Source of the DNA: JANQPX01 sp965204405 | GTDB lineage: Bacteria; Pseudomonadota; Alphaproteobacteria; Geminicoccales; Geminicoccaceae | Direction of reading: 5' to 3' | DNA: 64,000 bases | Assembly (NCBI GenBank): GCA_965204405.1 | Contig: CBDBEN010000005.1 | Location: 2,480,001-2,544,000 of the forward strand | Shown here: in pieces, positions 45,067 to 54,332 of the stretch | Numbering within the stretch: the stretch's first letter is position 1 | Layout: every line of letters starts with the position of its first letter | Program-made: the position numbers and the translations under genes | The notes under the pieces: model-generated | The model's input: only the letters and a program-made list of their open reading frames with translations | Databases searched by the model: none | What the model was told of the DNA's origin: nothing

Positions 45067-46332
45067 ATGTCCGAGATCGGAGCGACTATCGAGCGCGCGA
45101 ATGAGGAAGCGCTGAAGCGGATGCTGACTGCTGAGCCGGTTCTGGTGGACGTCCGTCCGGCGGGCGAGGTGATGCCGGCCCTGGCGGATCGGATGATTCT
45201 GCATGCCGGCCCGCCGATCGGCTGGGATCGCATGTGCGGGCCGATGAAAGGCGCTGTCGCCGGAATCGCGGTATTCGAGGGGTGGGCAGGAAGCCTCGAC
45301 GAAGCGATGGGCATGGCTGAGCGTGGCGCCTTCGACTTCCAACCCAACCATCATTTCGATGCCGTTGGTCCGATGACCGGCATGACCACAAAAAGTCAGC
45401 CGGTGATGATCGTCGAGAACCGAGCTTTCGGCAATCGTGCCTTTTGCACTATCAATGAAGGCCTCGGCAAGGTGATGCGCTTCGGCGGCAATGACGAGGA
45501 GGTCTTGGCAAGACTTGCCTGGCTTCGGGACGTGCTCGGTCCGGTGCTCGGCCAGGCTCTCCGCGAGGGCGGCGGCATCGAGCTCAAGAATATCATCGCG
45601 CGCGGGCTGACCATGGGCGATGAGATGCATCAGCGCAATGTCGGCTGTTCCGGACTGTTCTTGAGAGCGGTCGCTCCGGCCCTGGCTTCGACCGGCCTCG
45701 CCCATGACGATCTTGCCAAGGCGCTCGGTTTCATTGCCGGCAATGATCAGTTCTTCCTGAACATCGCCATGGTCATGGGCAAAGCGGTCATGGATCCGGT
45801 GCGCGATATCGACGGCTCGACGGTGGTGACCGCGATGAGCCGGAACGGCACGGACTTCGGCATCCGCGTCAGCGGCACGGGCGATCGTTGGTTCACGGCC
45901 CCGGTGGAAATGCCTGCCGGGCTCTATTTCCCGGGCTTTACCGAAGCCGATGCCAACCCGGACATGGGCGACAGCACCATCGTCGAGACGATCGGTCTTG
46001 GTGGTTTTGCCATGGCGGCGGCCCCTGCGGTCGCCGGTTTCGTCGGGGCGGGGGCTGCGTCCGAGGCGGCCGACTTTACCCGTCGCATGGGGGAGATCAC
46101 CCTCAGTGAAAACCCGGAATGGACCATGCCCGGTCTCGACTATGCCGGCGTGCCCACCGGGATTGACATCAGGCTCGTGGTCGAAACCGGCATCGCACCG
46201 ACCATCAACACCGGAATCGCTCATCGGGAGCCGGGCATCGGCCAGGTGGGGGCCGGTGTCGTGAAAGCACCGAGGCCATGTTTCGAGCAGGCTTTGGTTG
46301 CCTTCGCCGAGACGATGGGAGTGGCCGCATGA
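45067..46332 (+). CDS. allG: DUF1116 protein, oxamate carbamoyltransferase subunit AllG (YlbE-like)
   Basis: 421 residues from the ATG at 45067 (GAGGG before it). DUF1116 family features are GPPIGWDRMCGPMKGAVAG, HHFDAVGPMTGMTTKSQPV, GDEMHQRNVGCSGLFL and a C-terminal GIAHREPGIGQVGAGVV. In E. coli the three proteins AllF (FdrA), AllG (YlbE) and AllH (YlbF) together form oxamate carbamoyltransferase, which moves the carbamoyl group of oxalurate to phosphate. All three are in this operon. Its stop overlaps the allF start (ATGA). Confidence 0.85.
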   Translation: MSEIGATIERANEEALKRMLTAEPVLVDVRPAGEVMPALADRMILHAGPPIGWDRMCGPMKGAVAGIAVFEGWAGSLDEAMGMAERGAFDFQPNHHFDAVGPMTGMTTKSQPVMIVENRAFGNRAFCTINEGLGKVMRFGGNDEEVLARLAWLRDVLGPVLGQALREGGGIELKNIIARGLTMGDEMHQRNVGCSGLFLRAVAPALASTGLAHDDLAKALGFIAGNDQFFLNIAMVMGKAVMDPVRDIDGSTVVTAMSRNGTDFGIRVSGTGDRWFTAPVEMPAGLYFPGFTEADANPDMGDSTIVETIGLGGFAMAAAPAVAGFVGAGAASEAADFTRRMGEITLSENPEWTMPGLDYAGVPTGIDIRLVVETGIAPTINTGIAHREPGIGQVGAGVVKAPRPCFEQALVAFAETMGVAA

Positions 46333-47828
46333 GCATCGTCGTCAACGAGGTCAGGCCGTCCTTCTACATGGATTCGGTTGCCCTGATGCGCTTTTCGAGA
46401 GAAATCGCAGCCAAGGCCGGGATTGAAGAGGCAGCCTTGATGATGGGCACGCCTGCCAATCTTCGGATCATGGCCGATGCCGGTGTTCTGGCCGGCGAAG
46501 GCGAAACAGCCGCCTCAGGTGATCTCGTGATTGCGATCCGTGCAGCCGATGAGGAGGTGGCCAGGACTTGTCTGACCGAAGCATCCGCGTTCCTGGACCA
46601 GCCGGCAAGGCAGCAAAAGGCGGGTGAAGCCTGGAAGCCGAAGACACTGCGCGCCGCCGTGAAAGCCATGCCGGATGCCAATCTGGCGCTGATTTCGGTT
46701 CCCGGCGACTATGCGGCGGCGGAGGCACGAAAGGCGCTGAACCGCGGGCTCAACGTCATGATCTTCAGCGACAATGTTTCGATCGAAGCGGAGATCGCAC
46801 TCAAGCAGCAGGCCTATGCGGCCGGGTGCCTGCTGATGGGGCCTGATTGCGGCACTGCGATCATCGGCGGCACCCCGCTCGCCTTTGCCAATCAGGTTCC
46901 GAGCGGAGACATCGGCATCATCGGCGCATCGGGTACGGGCATCCAGGAAGTGAGCTGTCAGATCGCCGGGCTGGGCAAGGGAATTTCGGAAGCCATCGGC
47001 GTTGGCGGGCGTGATCTCAAGGTGGAGGTCGGCGGCACGACCACACTGATGGCCATCGACCTTTTGGATGCTGATCCCAGGACAAATCATATCGTTCTGG
47101 TGTCCAAACCGCCAGCCTTGGCGGTCGCCGAGCGCATTGCTGCCCGCATCGAGGAAAGTTCGAAACAATTCACCGTTTGTTTCATCGGCGGAGAGGACAT
47201 CGAGCTGCCGGCCAATGGGAAGATGGCGCCGACGCTCAGGGATGCGGCCCGTATGGCCGCCGGCCTTGAATCTCTCACGGATGATTCCTCCGGCGACAAG
47301 AAGGGAGATCAAGCGACAGGACAGCGAGGCGATATCAGGGGGCTATTTGCCGGCGGCACGCTTTGCGCCGAGGCTCAGGCCATCATGAAGCGCGCCGGTC
47401 TGGCGCCTGCCTCCAATGTACCGATCGCCGGTATTGCCAACATTAAGTCCGAAGGTGGAAGCGGTCATCAGCTGATCGATCTCGGCGATGATGACTACAC
47501 CCAAGGACGCCCTCATCCGATGATCGATCCGTCGGTGCGTGATCAAGCGCTTGCCGACGCGCTATCTGATCCGAAGGTTGGTGTCGTCCTGCTGGACGTG
47601 GTTCTTGGCTATGGCGGACACCTTGATCCTGCAGGGCATGTGGCAGCCTTTCTCGAGGAGCATGATACCGGCGGACGGTTGATCGTCGCCTCCGTGGTCG
47701 GCACGGAGGGAGACCCGCAACAGCTTGGTACACAGATCGCCAAGCTCGAACGTGCCGGCGTCGAGGTCGCACCATCCAATGCGGATGCCGTGTCGCTCGC
47801 TCTGAATGGTTTGAGCCGACGTCCATGA
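46329..47828 (+). CDS. allF: FdrA-like oxamate carbamoyltransferase subunit AllF, lacking its C-terminal segment
   Basis: 499 residues from the ATG at 46329. The fold is that of succinyl-CoA synthetase-like (ADP/NDP-forming) proteins: MGPDCGTAIIGGTPLAFANQ, GIIGASGTGIQEVSCQIAGL and GGRDLKVEVGGTTTLMAIDL, then a second Rossmann part with GLFAGGTLCAEAQAIMKRAG and MIDPSVRDQAL. The protein stops after LALNGLSRR, without the conserved last about 55 residues of single-chain FdrA; that piece appears as the 59-residue gene upstream. Confidence 0.87.
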   Translation: MSIVVNEVRPSFYMDSVALMRFSREIAAKAGIEEAALMMGTPANLRIMADAGVLAGEGETAASGDLVIAIRAADEEVARTCLTEASAFLDQPARQQKAGEAWKPKTLRAAVKAMPDANLALISVPGDYAAAEARKALNRGLNVMIFSDNVSIEAEIALKQQAYAAGCLLMGPDCGTAIIGGTPLAFANQVPSGDIGIIGASGTGIQEVSCQIAGLGKGISEAIGVGGRDLKVEVGGTTTLMAIDLLDADPRTNHIVLVSKPPALAVAERIAARIEESSKQFTVCFIGGEDIELPANGKMAPTLRDAARMAAGLESLTDDSSGDKKGDQATGQRGDIRGLFAGGTLCAEAQAIMKRAGLAPASNVPIAGIANIKSEGGSGHQLIDLGDDDYTQGRPHPMIDPSVRDQALADALSDPKVGVVLLDVVLGYGGHLDPAGHVAAFLEEHDTGGRLIVASVVGTEGDPQQLGTQIAKLERAGVEVAPSNADAVSLALNGLSRRP

Positions 47829-47852
47829 CTTCCATCATGGGGAGATCGGCCC

Positions 47853-48847
47853 TTGGCTGACAGCCTGCCTATTCCCAACCGCCTACTGGTGGCGATTGGC
47901 GGCAATGCCACCCATCCTGAGAACATCGAGGGGACTTCGATCGAGCAAAAGGCAATTGCCGAGGATACCGCCAGGGCTCTCTTGCCGCTGGCTCTGATGG
48001 ACAATGAGCTGGTGATTACCCACGGCAATGGTCCGGTCGTCGGCAAGATCCTGATGCGTCAGGCGCTGACGCGGGACCGCATCGCACCCATGCCGCTCGA
48101 CATTTGTGTCGCTCATAGCCAGGGCGGTATCGCCTATCTCCTGATGCAGGCCATCGAGAACGCCCTTCGCGAGGCCGATAGCGGCAGGCATGTCGCGAGC
48201 CTCCTGACCCAGGTGGAGGTCGATCCGGACGATCCTTCCTTCTCGAATCCAAGCAAGCCCGTCGGCCCTTTTTTCACCGAAGAGGAAGCCAAACGGCTAG
48301 CCGGCGAGTTCGATTGGACCATGAAGGAAGATGCCGGGCGCGGCTGGCGCCACTTCGTGCCGTCGCCGAAACCCAGACACATCGTGGATATCTCGCTCGT
48401 CAGGGTTCTGGCGCGCCGCGGCACGATCGTGATTGCCGGCGGCGGCGGCGGCATTCCGGTGTTACGTGGTCCAAAAGGCGTTCGGCGCGGTGTTGCCGCT
48501 GTAATCGACAAGGACCTGACCTCAGCGCATATGGCCAATATTCTCGGTATCGATACGCTGATGATCCTGACGGCGGTCCGGCGGGTGGCCATCCATTGGG
48601 GAACGCCCGAAGAGAAGCAACTCGATCGAGTAGGCCTTCGCCAACTCAAGTCGTATAGAGCGGAAGGTCACTTTCCGGCTGGCAGCATGGCCCCAAGATC
48701 GATGCCACCATACGATTTCTCGAAGGCGGCGGGGAGCGGGTGATCATTGCCCATATCGAAGAGGCGATGGCCGCCTTGGAAGGCCAGGCCGGCACCCACA
48801 TTCTTTCCGACGATGGTACCGGCAGCACCCCGGCCTATGAAGGCTGA
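47853..48847 (+). pseudogene. arcC: Carbamate kinase, frameshifted near its 3' end
   Basis: Starts at TTG (GGGGAG eight bases before). Typical carbamate kinase motifs are LLVAIGGNATHPENIEGTSI, THGNGPVVG, VIAGGGGGIPV and AVIDKDLTSAHMANILGID. The frame as given ends at 48743 with an unrelated tail after AGSM. Adding one base at the G/CCCC run near 48690 restores the normal C-terminus (RFLEGGGERVIIAHIEEAM) and ends at 48847, overlapping the next gene by 11 bases as its neighbours do. The enzyme would turn carbamoyl phosphate and ADP into ATP, CO2 and ammonia. A sequencing deletion is a serious possibility. Confidence 0.85.
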
Positions 48848-49760
48848 CGCCCGTTCGATCGGCCCGATAGCCAGACAAGCACTGGAACGGGCCACGGAAG
48901 CGAAAGTCATCGCCAGCTTCGATCGGAGTTTCTATCTGGACGTCGGTGATCAGATCATATGCATGGTCGATGAGCGTCTTTATGACGGTCCGCTCAATCT
49001 TCTGGTGCGGACGGAGGGGCGAAAACCCAACCTGTTTGACCTGCCTTCTCCTGTTGGGCAGCTATGGACGGTTCGTGACACTATTTTGCAGCCCTATGAT
49101 AAACCGGCCATCAGCATCGAATTTGGAGCGTCGGCTAACTGGCTGCCGAAGCTGATGTCATGGTCATCACTAGATCGCCGCCAAGTCGAAGGCAGCTTCG
49201 AGCATTTGAAGAAGCTTATCGCAGCCGGTCCCAGGCGAGAGGGGCTCCTGGGTCTGGTCATGGACCCTACCATCGGGCCGGCTTCAGCCTTGGAACGAGC
49301 AGCAAGGACGCCTATTAGACAATTGCAGAAGGCGGCGAGGTGCTGGCTCGCTGGTGGCGATCCCGATCCGGTAATGGTGAGTCTCGATGGCCTTTTGGGA
49401 CTTGGCCCGGGCCTTACGCCATCGGGAGACGATATGATCGCCGGCCTAATGATCACCGCTCACCATCTGGGAAAAGGAGAAGCCGCCTCGGCGCTTTGGC
49501 ACCAACTCGAAGGCGAGGCTAGGCATCGAACCCACCCGATCAGCTTTGCTCATCTGGCAGCAGCAGGGCGGGGGATGGGAGCAGCCTCCCTCCATGATCT
49601 GCTTGACGCATTGATCGAAAACCGGATCGAACCCATCGCCAAAGGCCTGGACGCCGTTGCCAAGATCGGCCATTGCTCCGGCTGGGATGCCGTCGGCGGC
49701 TTGTTCCTGTTGCTCAACGCCTGGGTTGATGTGAGCAAGGAGCAGTCGATTGCTGCCTGA
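48837..49760 (+). CDS. allH: DUF2877 protein, oxamate carbamoyltransferase subunit AllH (YlbF-like)
   Basis: 307 residues from the ATG at 48837, which overlaps the restored carbamate kinase stop. The conserved DUF2877 centre is GLGPGLTPSGDDMIAGLMIT, with a C-terminal CSGWDAVGGLFLLLNAW. The third component, with AllF and AllG, of the E. coli oxamate carbamoyltransferase. The gene is followed after 31 bases by the gamma-glutamyltransferase-family gene. Confidence 0.83.
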   Translation: MKADARSIGPIARQALERATEAKVIASFDRSFYLDVGDQIICMVDERLYDGPLNLLVRTEGRKPNLFDLPSPVGQLWTVRDTILQPYDKPAISIEFGASANWLPKLMSWSSLDRRQVEGSFEHLKKLIAAGPRREGLLGLVMDPTIGPASALERAARTPIRQLQKAARCWLAGGDPDPVMVSLDGLLGLGPGLTPSGDDMIAGLMITAHHLGKGEAASALWHQLEGEARHRTHPISFAHLAAAGRGMGAASLHDLLDALIENRIEPIAKGLDAVAKIGHCSGWDAVGGLFLLLNAWVDVSKEQSIAA

Positions 49761-49791
49761 TGTCGGCGATTTCGGAACCAGAGGGAAACCG

Positions 49792-51383
49792 ATGATACAA
49801 ACGGCTCGTTCCTATGGCGGCATGGTCACCGCGCCCCATCATCTGGCGGCACAAGCGGGACTTCGTGTGCTGAACGATGGTGGCAATGCGATCGAGGCGA
49901 TGATTGCCGCCGCCTCGACCATTGCCGTGGTCTATCCGCATATGAACGCCTTGGGCGGGGACAATTTCTGGCTCGTCGGCGCACCTGGAGAACCGCCGGT
50001 CGGGATCGACGCCTGTGGCGGGGCGGCGGGTCTCGCCGATATTGGCTTCTACAAGAGCCAGGACTTCGATCTGATTCCGGAACGGGGACCGCTTTCAGCC
50101 GTGACCGTTGCCGGCGCCGTCTCGGGCTGGGCGGAAGCGTTCGAGCTCAGCCGGGAGAGTTGGGAGGGGCGCCTGCCTCTTGCCGACTGCTGGAGGACGC
50201 GATTTATCACGCTGAGAATGGTGTTGCGGTCACCGGGACGCTTGCTAGGAACAGCCGAGCCAAACTCGATCAGCTCAAGGATGTGCCGGGGTTTGCCGAG
50301 GCATTCCTGAAAAACGGCGAGCCCTACACAGAAGGGGAACGGCTTGAAGCGCCCACCCTCGCTGCTACCCTTGACCAACTTGCTCATGACGGTCTTCACG
50401 ATTTCTACCGGGGTGACCTCGCCGCGTCGATCGCCGCCGATCTCGAGCGCATCGGCAGCCCCATCCGGCGTGAGGATCTGGAGCGCCATCAGGCGCTTCG
50501 CGTCAATCCTTTGAGCCTCGAAATTGCCGGCCATACCGTCTATAATATGCCGCCGCCCACGCAAGGATTGGCCTCGCTCCTGCTCCTGGGCGTGTACGAA
50601 CGCCTGAAGGTGGCGCATGCAGACGATGCTGCCTATATCCACGCTTTGGTGGAAGCCACTAAAGCCGCTTTTCGTGTGCGGGACCGCTATGTGACCGATC
50701 CGGACTACATGTCGGTGACACCGGAACGTTTCCTCAATCCCGCCGTGCTCGACGAGCTCGCTTCCGGCATTGATGCCGGGAAAGCGGCCCCGTGGCCGGA
50801 CGCTGCTCCAGGTGGCGATACGGTCTGGCTTGGCGCCGTGGATGCCGAGGGACGGGCGGTCAGCTTTATCCAGAGTGTTTATTGGGAATTTGGTGCCGGC
50901 ATTGTTCTAAACGAGAGCGGCATTCTATGGCAAAATCGTGGCATCAGTTTTTCTCTCGACGAGAACCATCATAATTGTCTGAAGCCCCACCGCCGGCCAT
51001 TCCATACGATCCAGCCGGTAATGGCACAGCTCGGCGACGGCCGGCTCATGGCGTATGGCACCATGGGAGGCGAAGGGCAGCCGCAGACCCAGGCGATGAT
51101 TTTTTCACGCCATGTGCTGTTCGGCCAGGCTCTGCAGCAATCTGTCAGTGCCCCGCGTTGGCTTCTCGGCCGCACCTGGGGCGAGGAATCCACTAGCCTC
51201 AAGATCGAGGACCGCTTCGATGCCGAGATCATCAAGAGCCTGAAAGCTGCTGGCCATAACGTCGAGCTGGTCGGTGGCTTCGAAGAAATGATGGGGCATG
51301 CCGGTGCCCTGGTTTATCATCCCCATGGATTGATCGAGGGCGCGGCCGACCCACGAAGTGATGGCACCGTCGCGGCTTGCTGA
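49792..51383 (+). pseudogene. Gamma-glutamyltransferase-family Ntn hydrolase (possible oxamate amidohydrolase), frameshifted
   Basis: The first frame (from the ATG at 49792, GAGGGA before it) gives GGMVTAPHHLAAQAGLRVLN and NALGGDNFWLVG. A one-base loss near 50184 moves the frame, after which RLLEDAIYHAENGVAVTG and the rest run to 51383. The nucleophile threonine is probably in GGDTVWLGAVDAEGRAVSF, with the loop GTMGGEGQPQTQAMIF after it. Most relatives process glutathione, but HpxW of Klebsiella, in this family, hydrolyses oxamate to oxalate and ammonia; the surrounding oxamate-forming genes make that role attractive. Confidence 0.82.
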
Positions 51384-51398
51384 CGTCGAGGGGTGGAC

Positions 51399-52637
51399 AT
51401 GCGCTGTGAAATTATTGCTGTCGGCACGGAACTGTTACTGGGCCAGATTGTCGATACGAATTCCTCTTGGATCGGCGAAAACCTGGCCCTTGCCGGCATC
51501 GATTCCCATTTTCAGACTAAGGTTGGCGACAATCTCGACCGGATGATCGCGTGCATGAGGATTGCACTCGATCGAAGCGACGCCGTCATCATGTGTGGCG
51601 GGCTTGGACCAACACAGGACGATATCACCCGCGAAGCCCTTGCCGAGGTGATGGGGCGGCGGCTGATACGGCGCCCGGAAATCGGCGAAAAGATCAAGGC
51701 GATGTTCGAAGGACGCGGTCGCAAGATGGCCCCGAGCAATCTTCGGCAGGCCGACGTGCCCGAGGGGGCATCGCTTATCAAGGAAATGCCCGGCACGGCA
51801 CCGGGCTTGATTTGTCCCATCGGTGATCAAGTGATTTATGCCGTGCCCGGTGTCCCCCATGAGATGCGCACCATGATGATCGGCAGCATTCTGCCGGATC
51901 TAAAGCAGCGCGCTGACGTAACATCCGTCATCAAAAGCCGCGTCCTGCGCACCTGGGGCTACACTGAATCGGGTCTAGCCGACTTGCTGGCCGCTCGTAT
52001 CGAAGAACTGGACCGTCTCGGCAATCCAACCCTCGCCTTCCAGGCAAGCGGGATCGAGGGGATCAAGGTCAGAATTACGGCTAAAGCGGGTGACGATGAG
52101 CTCGCGGAGCGAATCATCGGCGACGAAGAAGCACGGCTCCGTCCGATGCTGGACCACTATGTCTTCGGGACCGATGCGGAAACGATGGAATCTGTCGTTC
52201 TCGCGCTTCTCCGAGAGCGGGGGCTGACGCTTGCCGTCGCCGAGAGTATTACAGGCGGCCTCGTCGGAAACAGACTCTCGGCCATTTCCGGTGCTGCTGA
52301 CATTTTCCAGGGAAGCCTTCTCGTAAACAATCCCGCCATTCGAACCGCACTTCTGGGCACGCCAGTGGGCCCGGACGTGACACCGGATACTGCTCGATCC
52401 ATGGCGAAAGCTGTTCAGCGGCTTTTCAAGACGGATATTGGCCTTGCCGCGACCGGGGTTCTTGGCCCCGACGGAAAGGAAGGACAGGAACCTGGAACGG
52501 TTTGGCTGGGCCTCGCGATCGGAAACGACGTGCAAGCGCAGCAAGTCATGCTGCCTGGTGATCCCAATCGGGTTCGGCAGTATGGTGTGATCAGTCTCTT
52601 GAACCTGCTCCGCCTTCGAATGCTTGGTTTCAACTAG
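51399..52637 (+). CDS. cinA: CinA-family protein (competence/damage-inducible, NMN deamidase type)
   Basis: 412 residues from the ATG at 51399 (GAGGGG before; a GTG two codons earlier is possible). The N-terminal molybdopterin-binding-like domain has AVGTELLLGQIVDTNSSWIG and MCGGLGPTQDDITREALAE. The C-terminal CinA/PncC domain has LAVAESITGGLVGNRLSAIS and TGVLGPDGKEGQEPGTVW. The full-length two-domain form combines ADP-ribose pyrophosphatase and nicotinamide mononucleotide deamidase activities. Why it ends this operon is unclear. Confidence 0.9.
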   Translation: MRCEIIAVGTELLLGQIVDTNSSWIGENLALAGIDSHFQTKVGDNLDRMIACMRIALDRSDAVIMCGGLGPTQDDITREALAEVMGRRLIRRPEIGEKIKAMFEGRGRKMAPSNLRQADVPEGASLIKEMPGTAPGLICPIGDQVIYAVPGVPHEMRTMMIGSILPDLKQRADVTSVIKSRVLRTWGYTESGLADLLAARIEELDRLGNPTLAFQASGIEGIKVRITAKAGDDELAERIIGDEEARLRPMLDHYVFGTDAETMESVVLALLRERGLTLAVAESITGGLVGNRLSAISGAADIFQGSLLVNNPAIRTALLGTPVGPDVTPDTARSMAKAVQRLFKTDIGLAATGVLGPDGKEGQEPGTVWLGLAIGNDVQAQQVMLPGDPNRVRQYGVISLLNLLRLRMLGFN

Positions 52638-52677
52638 GCACTGGCTCGAACAGGAAGCCTCCAGCACCGTGGGCTGC

Positions 52678-53922
52678 TCAAAACAAGGTGCCGTCGCTTA
52701 ACAACGTAATCGGTGGCCCGCCCTCCGGTCGCCTTTCCCTGGCAATTCTGCGACCGGCACGCCAAGTCCCACCTTCTAAAATCTTGGCAAGCGGCAGATC
52801 GATCGATGAGAGGCCTAGTTTTTCACGGATGCTTATGGCCAGACGATCGATTAGGGCCACTGTTAGAGCACGCCATTCCGTCATCAACTCGGAGGAGCCG
52901 GGATGAGCCTGGCCGAGCACGGCGTCATGTCGCGGCCGCAGCAGGCCGAGATCGACCAAGAGCCCGCCGTTCCTATAGTCGGCGAGAGGGGCCAAGGCGT
53001 CGATCCCGACCACATCCAATCCGAATTCTTCCAAAGGTTCTATCAGTGAGAATGCAAGCCACTGCGAAAGCTTGTGAAAGGGCACGAGGCCATCGCTTGC
53101 ATCGTCCGTAGAAGCGGCGGGGTGACGGCCGACATCGCCGAGGTTTATATTGTCAAGTTCGATCCTGCCGGGCCAAATCGAACTGAAGCCGTGCAAAACA
53201 GCAGCCAGAATAGACGTCGCTGGCAGGGTTCCATCGGTGCTTTGCTCGACGAGATAGTCGACGAGGTAACCAACACGCTGATTGTCGCCACCAAAGAGCT
53301 CAGGGTTGGCCTGCAGCGCATGACCGAGTGCATTCATCAGGCGCGCTCGGCCTATCGTGCCGACGAGCGGATTGTCGTCGGCGACTTGAAAATGACGTTC
53401 AAGCGTTGAAACATCGAGGCCTGCCAAGGCATCGGCATCGGAACGAAGCGGATCCGAAGGGTCGGCCGAACATATACCGGCGAGGAAAAAATCAAAGCTG
53501 GCAACCGCCAAGCCTTCGGAACGGGCAAAAACCTGCCCGCTAGAAGGCTCGATATAACGCCATCGATCGCCAGCGCCGGCATCCAGCAACACGCTGATGA
53601 CAGTGAGATCGAAACGGACGCGCGCTCGCTCGATCCGCGCCACGTAGTCGAGCTCGGTCGCAACCTCCTGCCATCGATTCCTGCCTCCCGACTCAAAGTG
53701 CCGCCAGCGGCTGTGATAGGGAATGTCCAGGCTGGGATAGTTTGACTGAATTGTTTCGATGACGAAGTCTGTTGTTGGGCCAAGACAATCCAGATCGAGC
53801 GCGAAGTGCTCAAGTTCATTCTTCTCGCCGGCTCTCAGGATTAGCTCTGCGCGCTCACGAATTGCATCCGTTGTCCTGAGCCAATTGATCGCGGATCTAG
53901 CGTCAGGATGTCGTCTCGTCAT
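52678..53922 (-). CDS. URC4/Urg3-family (DUF1688) protein, uracil catabolism
   Basis: 414 residues from the ATG at 53922. DUF1688 features are the N-terminal MTRRHPDARSAINWLRTTDA, then FALDLDCLGPTTDFVIE, SRWRHFESGGRNRW, VISVLLDAGAGDRWRY and a C-terminal ILEGGTWRAGRRIARERRP. In the yeast and bacterial URC pathway this protein acts after uracil phosphoribosylation and urea is released. The companion genes (URC1/GTP cyclohydrolase II-like and uracil phosphoribosyltransferase) are not in the window. It is convergent with cinA. Confidence 0.88.
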   Translation of the reverse strand: MTRRHPDARSAINWLRTTDAIRERAELILRAGEKNELEHFALDLDCLGPTTDFVIETIQSNYPSLDIPYHSRWRHFESGGRNRWQEVATELDYVARIERARVRFDLTVISVLLDAGAGDRWRYIEPSSGQVFARSEGLAVASFDFFLAGICSADPSDPLRSDADALAGLDVSTLERHFQVADDNPLVGTIGRARLMNALGHALQANPELFGGDNQRVGYLVDYLVEQSTDGTLPATSILAAVLHGFSSIWPGRIELDNINLGDVGRHPAASTDDASDGLVPFHKLSQWLAFSLIEPLEEFGLDVVGIDALAPLADYRNGGLLVDLGLLRPRHDAVLGQAHPGSSELMTEWRALTVALIDRLAISIREKLGLSSIDLPLAKILEGGTWRAGRRIARERRPEGGPPITLLSDGTLF

Positions 53923-54332
53923 CGCCACGCTATTTCCCCTTGGCTCTGTGCCAACTGCGGGTGCTGTCTCAGACAAATATCCAACCACTCAGCCATTGTT
54001 CTCCGCGCTCCATGGAAGCATGCATCTACAGTGCAAGCCTGTACGATCTGATTCGCACCCATTGTAATAGATCATCGATATCGATTGTCCTGCGGTAGGG
54101 TTAACAAAAAGTTAGCCGCCGCAGATTTGATCGAAGAAGTCGTAAGGTTCCTCCTGGAGGCGAGCAAACCGGTCGTCATTAAAAAGCATGGTTGCATCGC
54201 TGCCAGTTGAGAGTTTCTTCGGCGTCTAACCCATTGGAATGGCTGGTTCTGTTGTTAATAAAAAATTTACCTTGGATCGATACGGTCAGACAAATTTCGG
54301 AGGCAGGTCGGGACGGAAGGCTTAGGAGATTC

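Noticed and set aside
44848..46224. 458-codon open frame on the minus strand opposite allG
   Set aside because: His- and Arg-rich translation without a recognisable domain; shadow of a high-GC gene.
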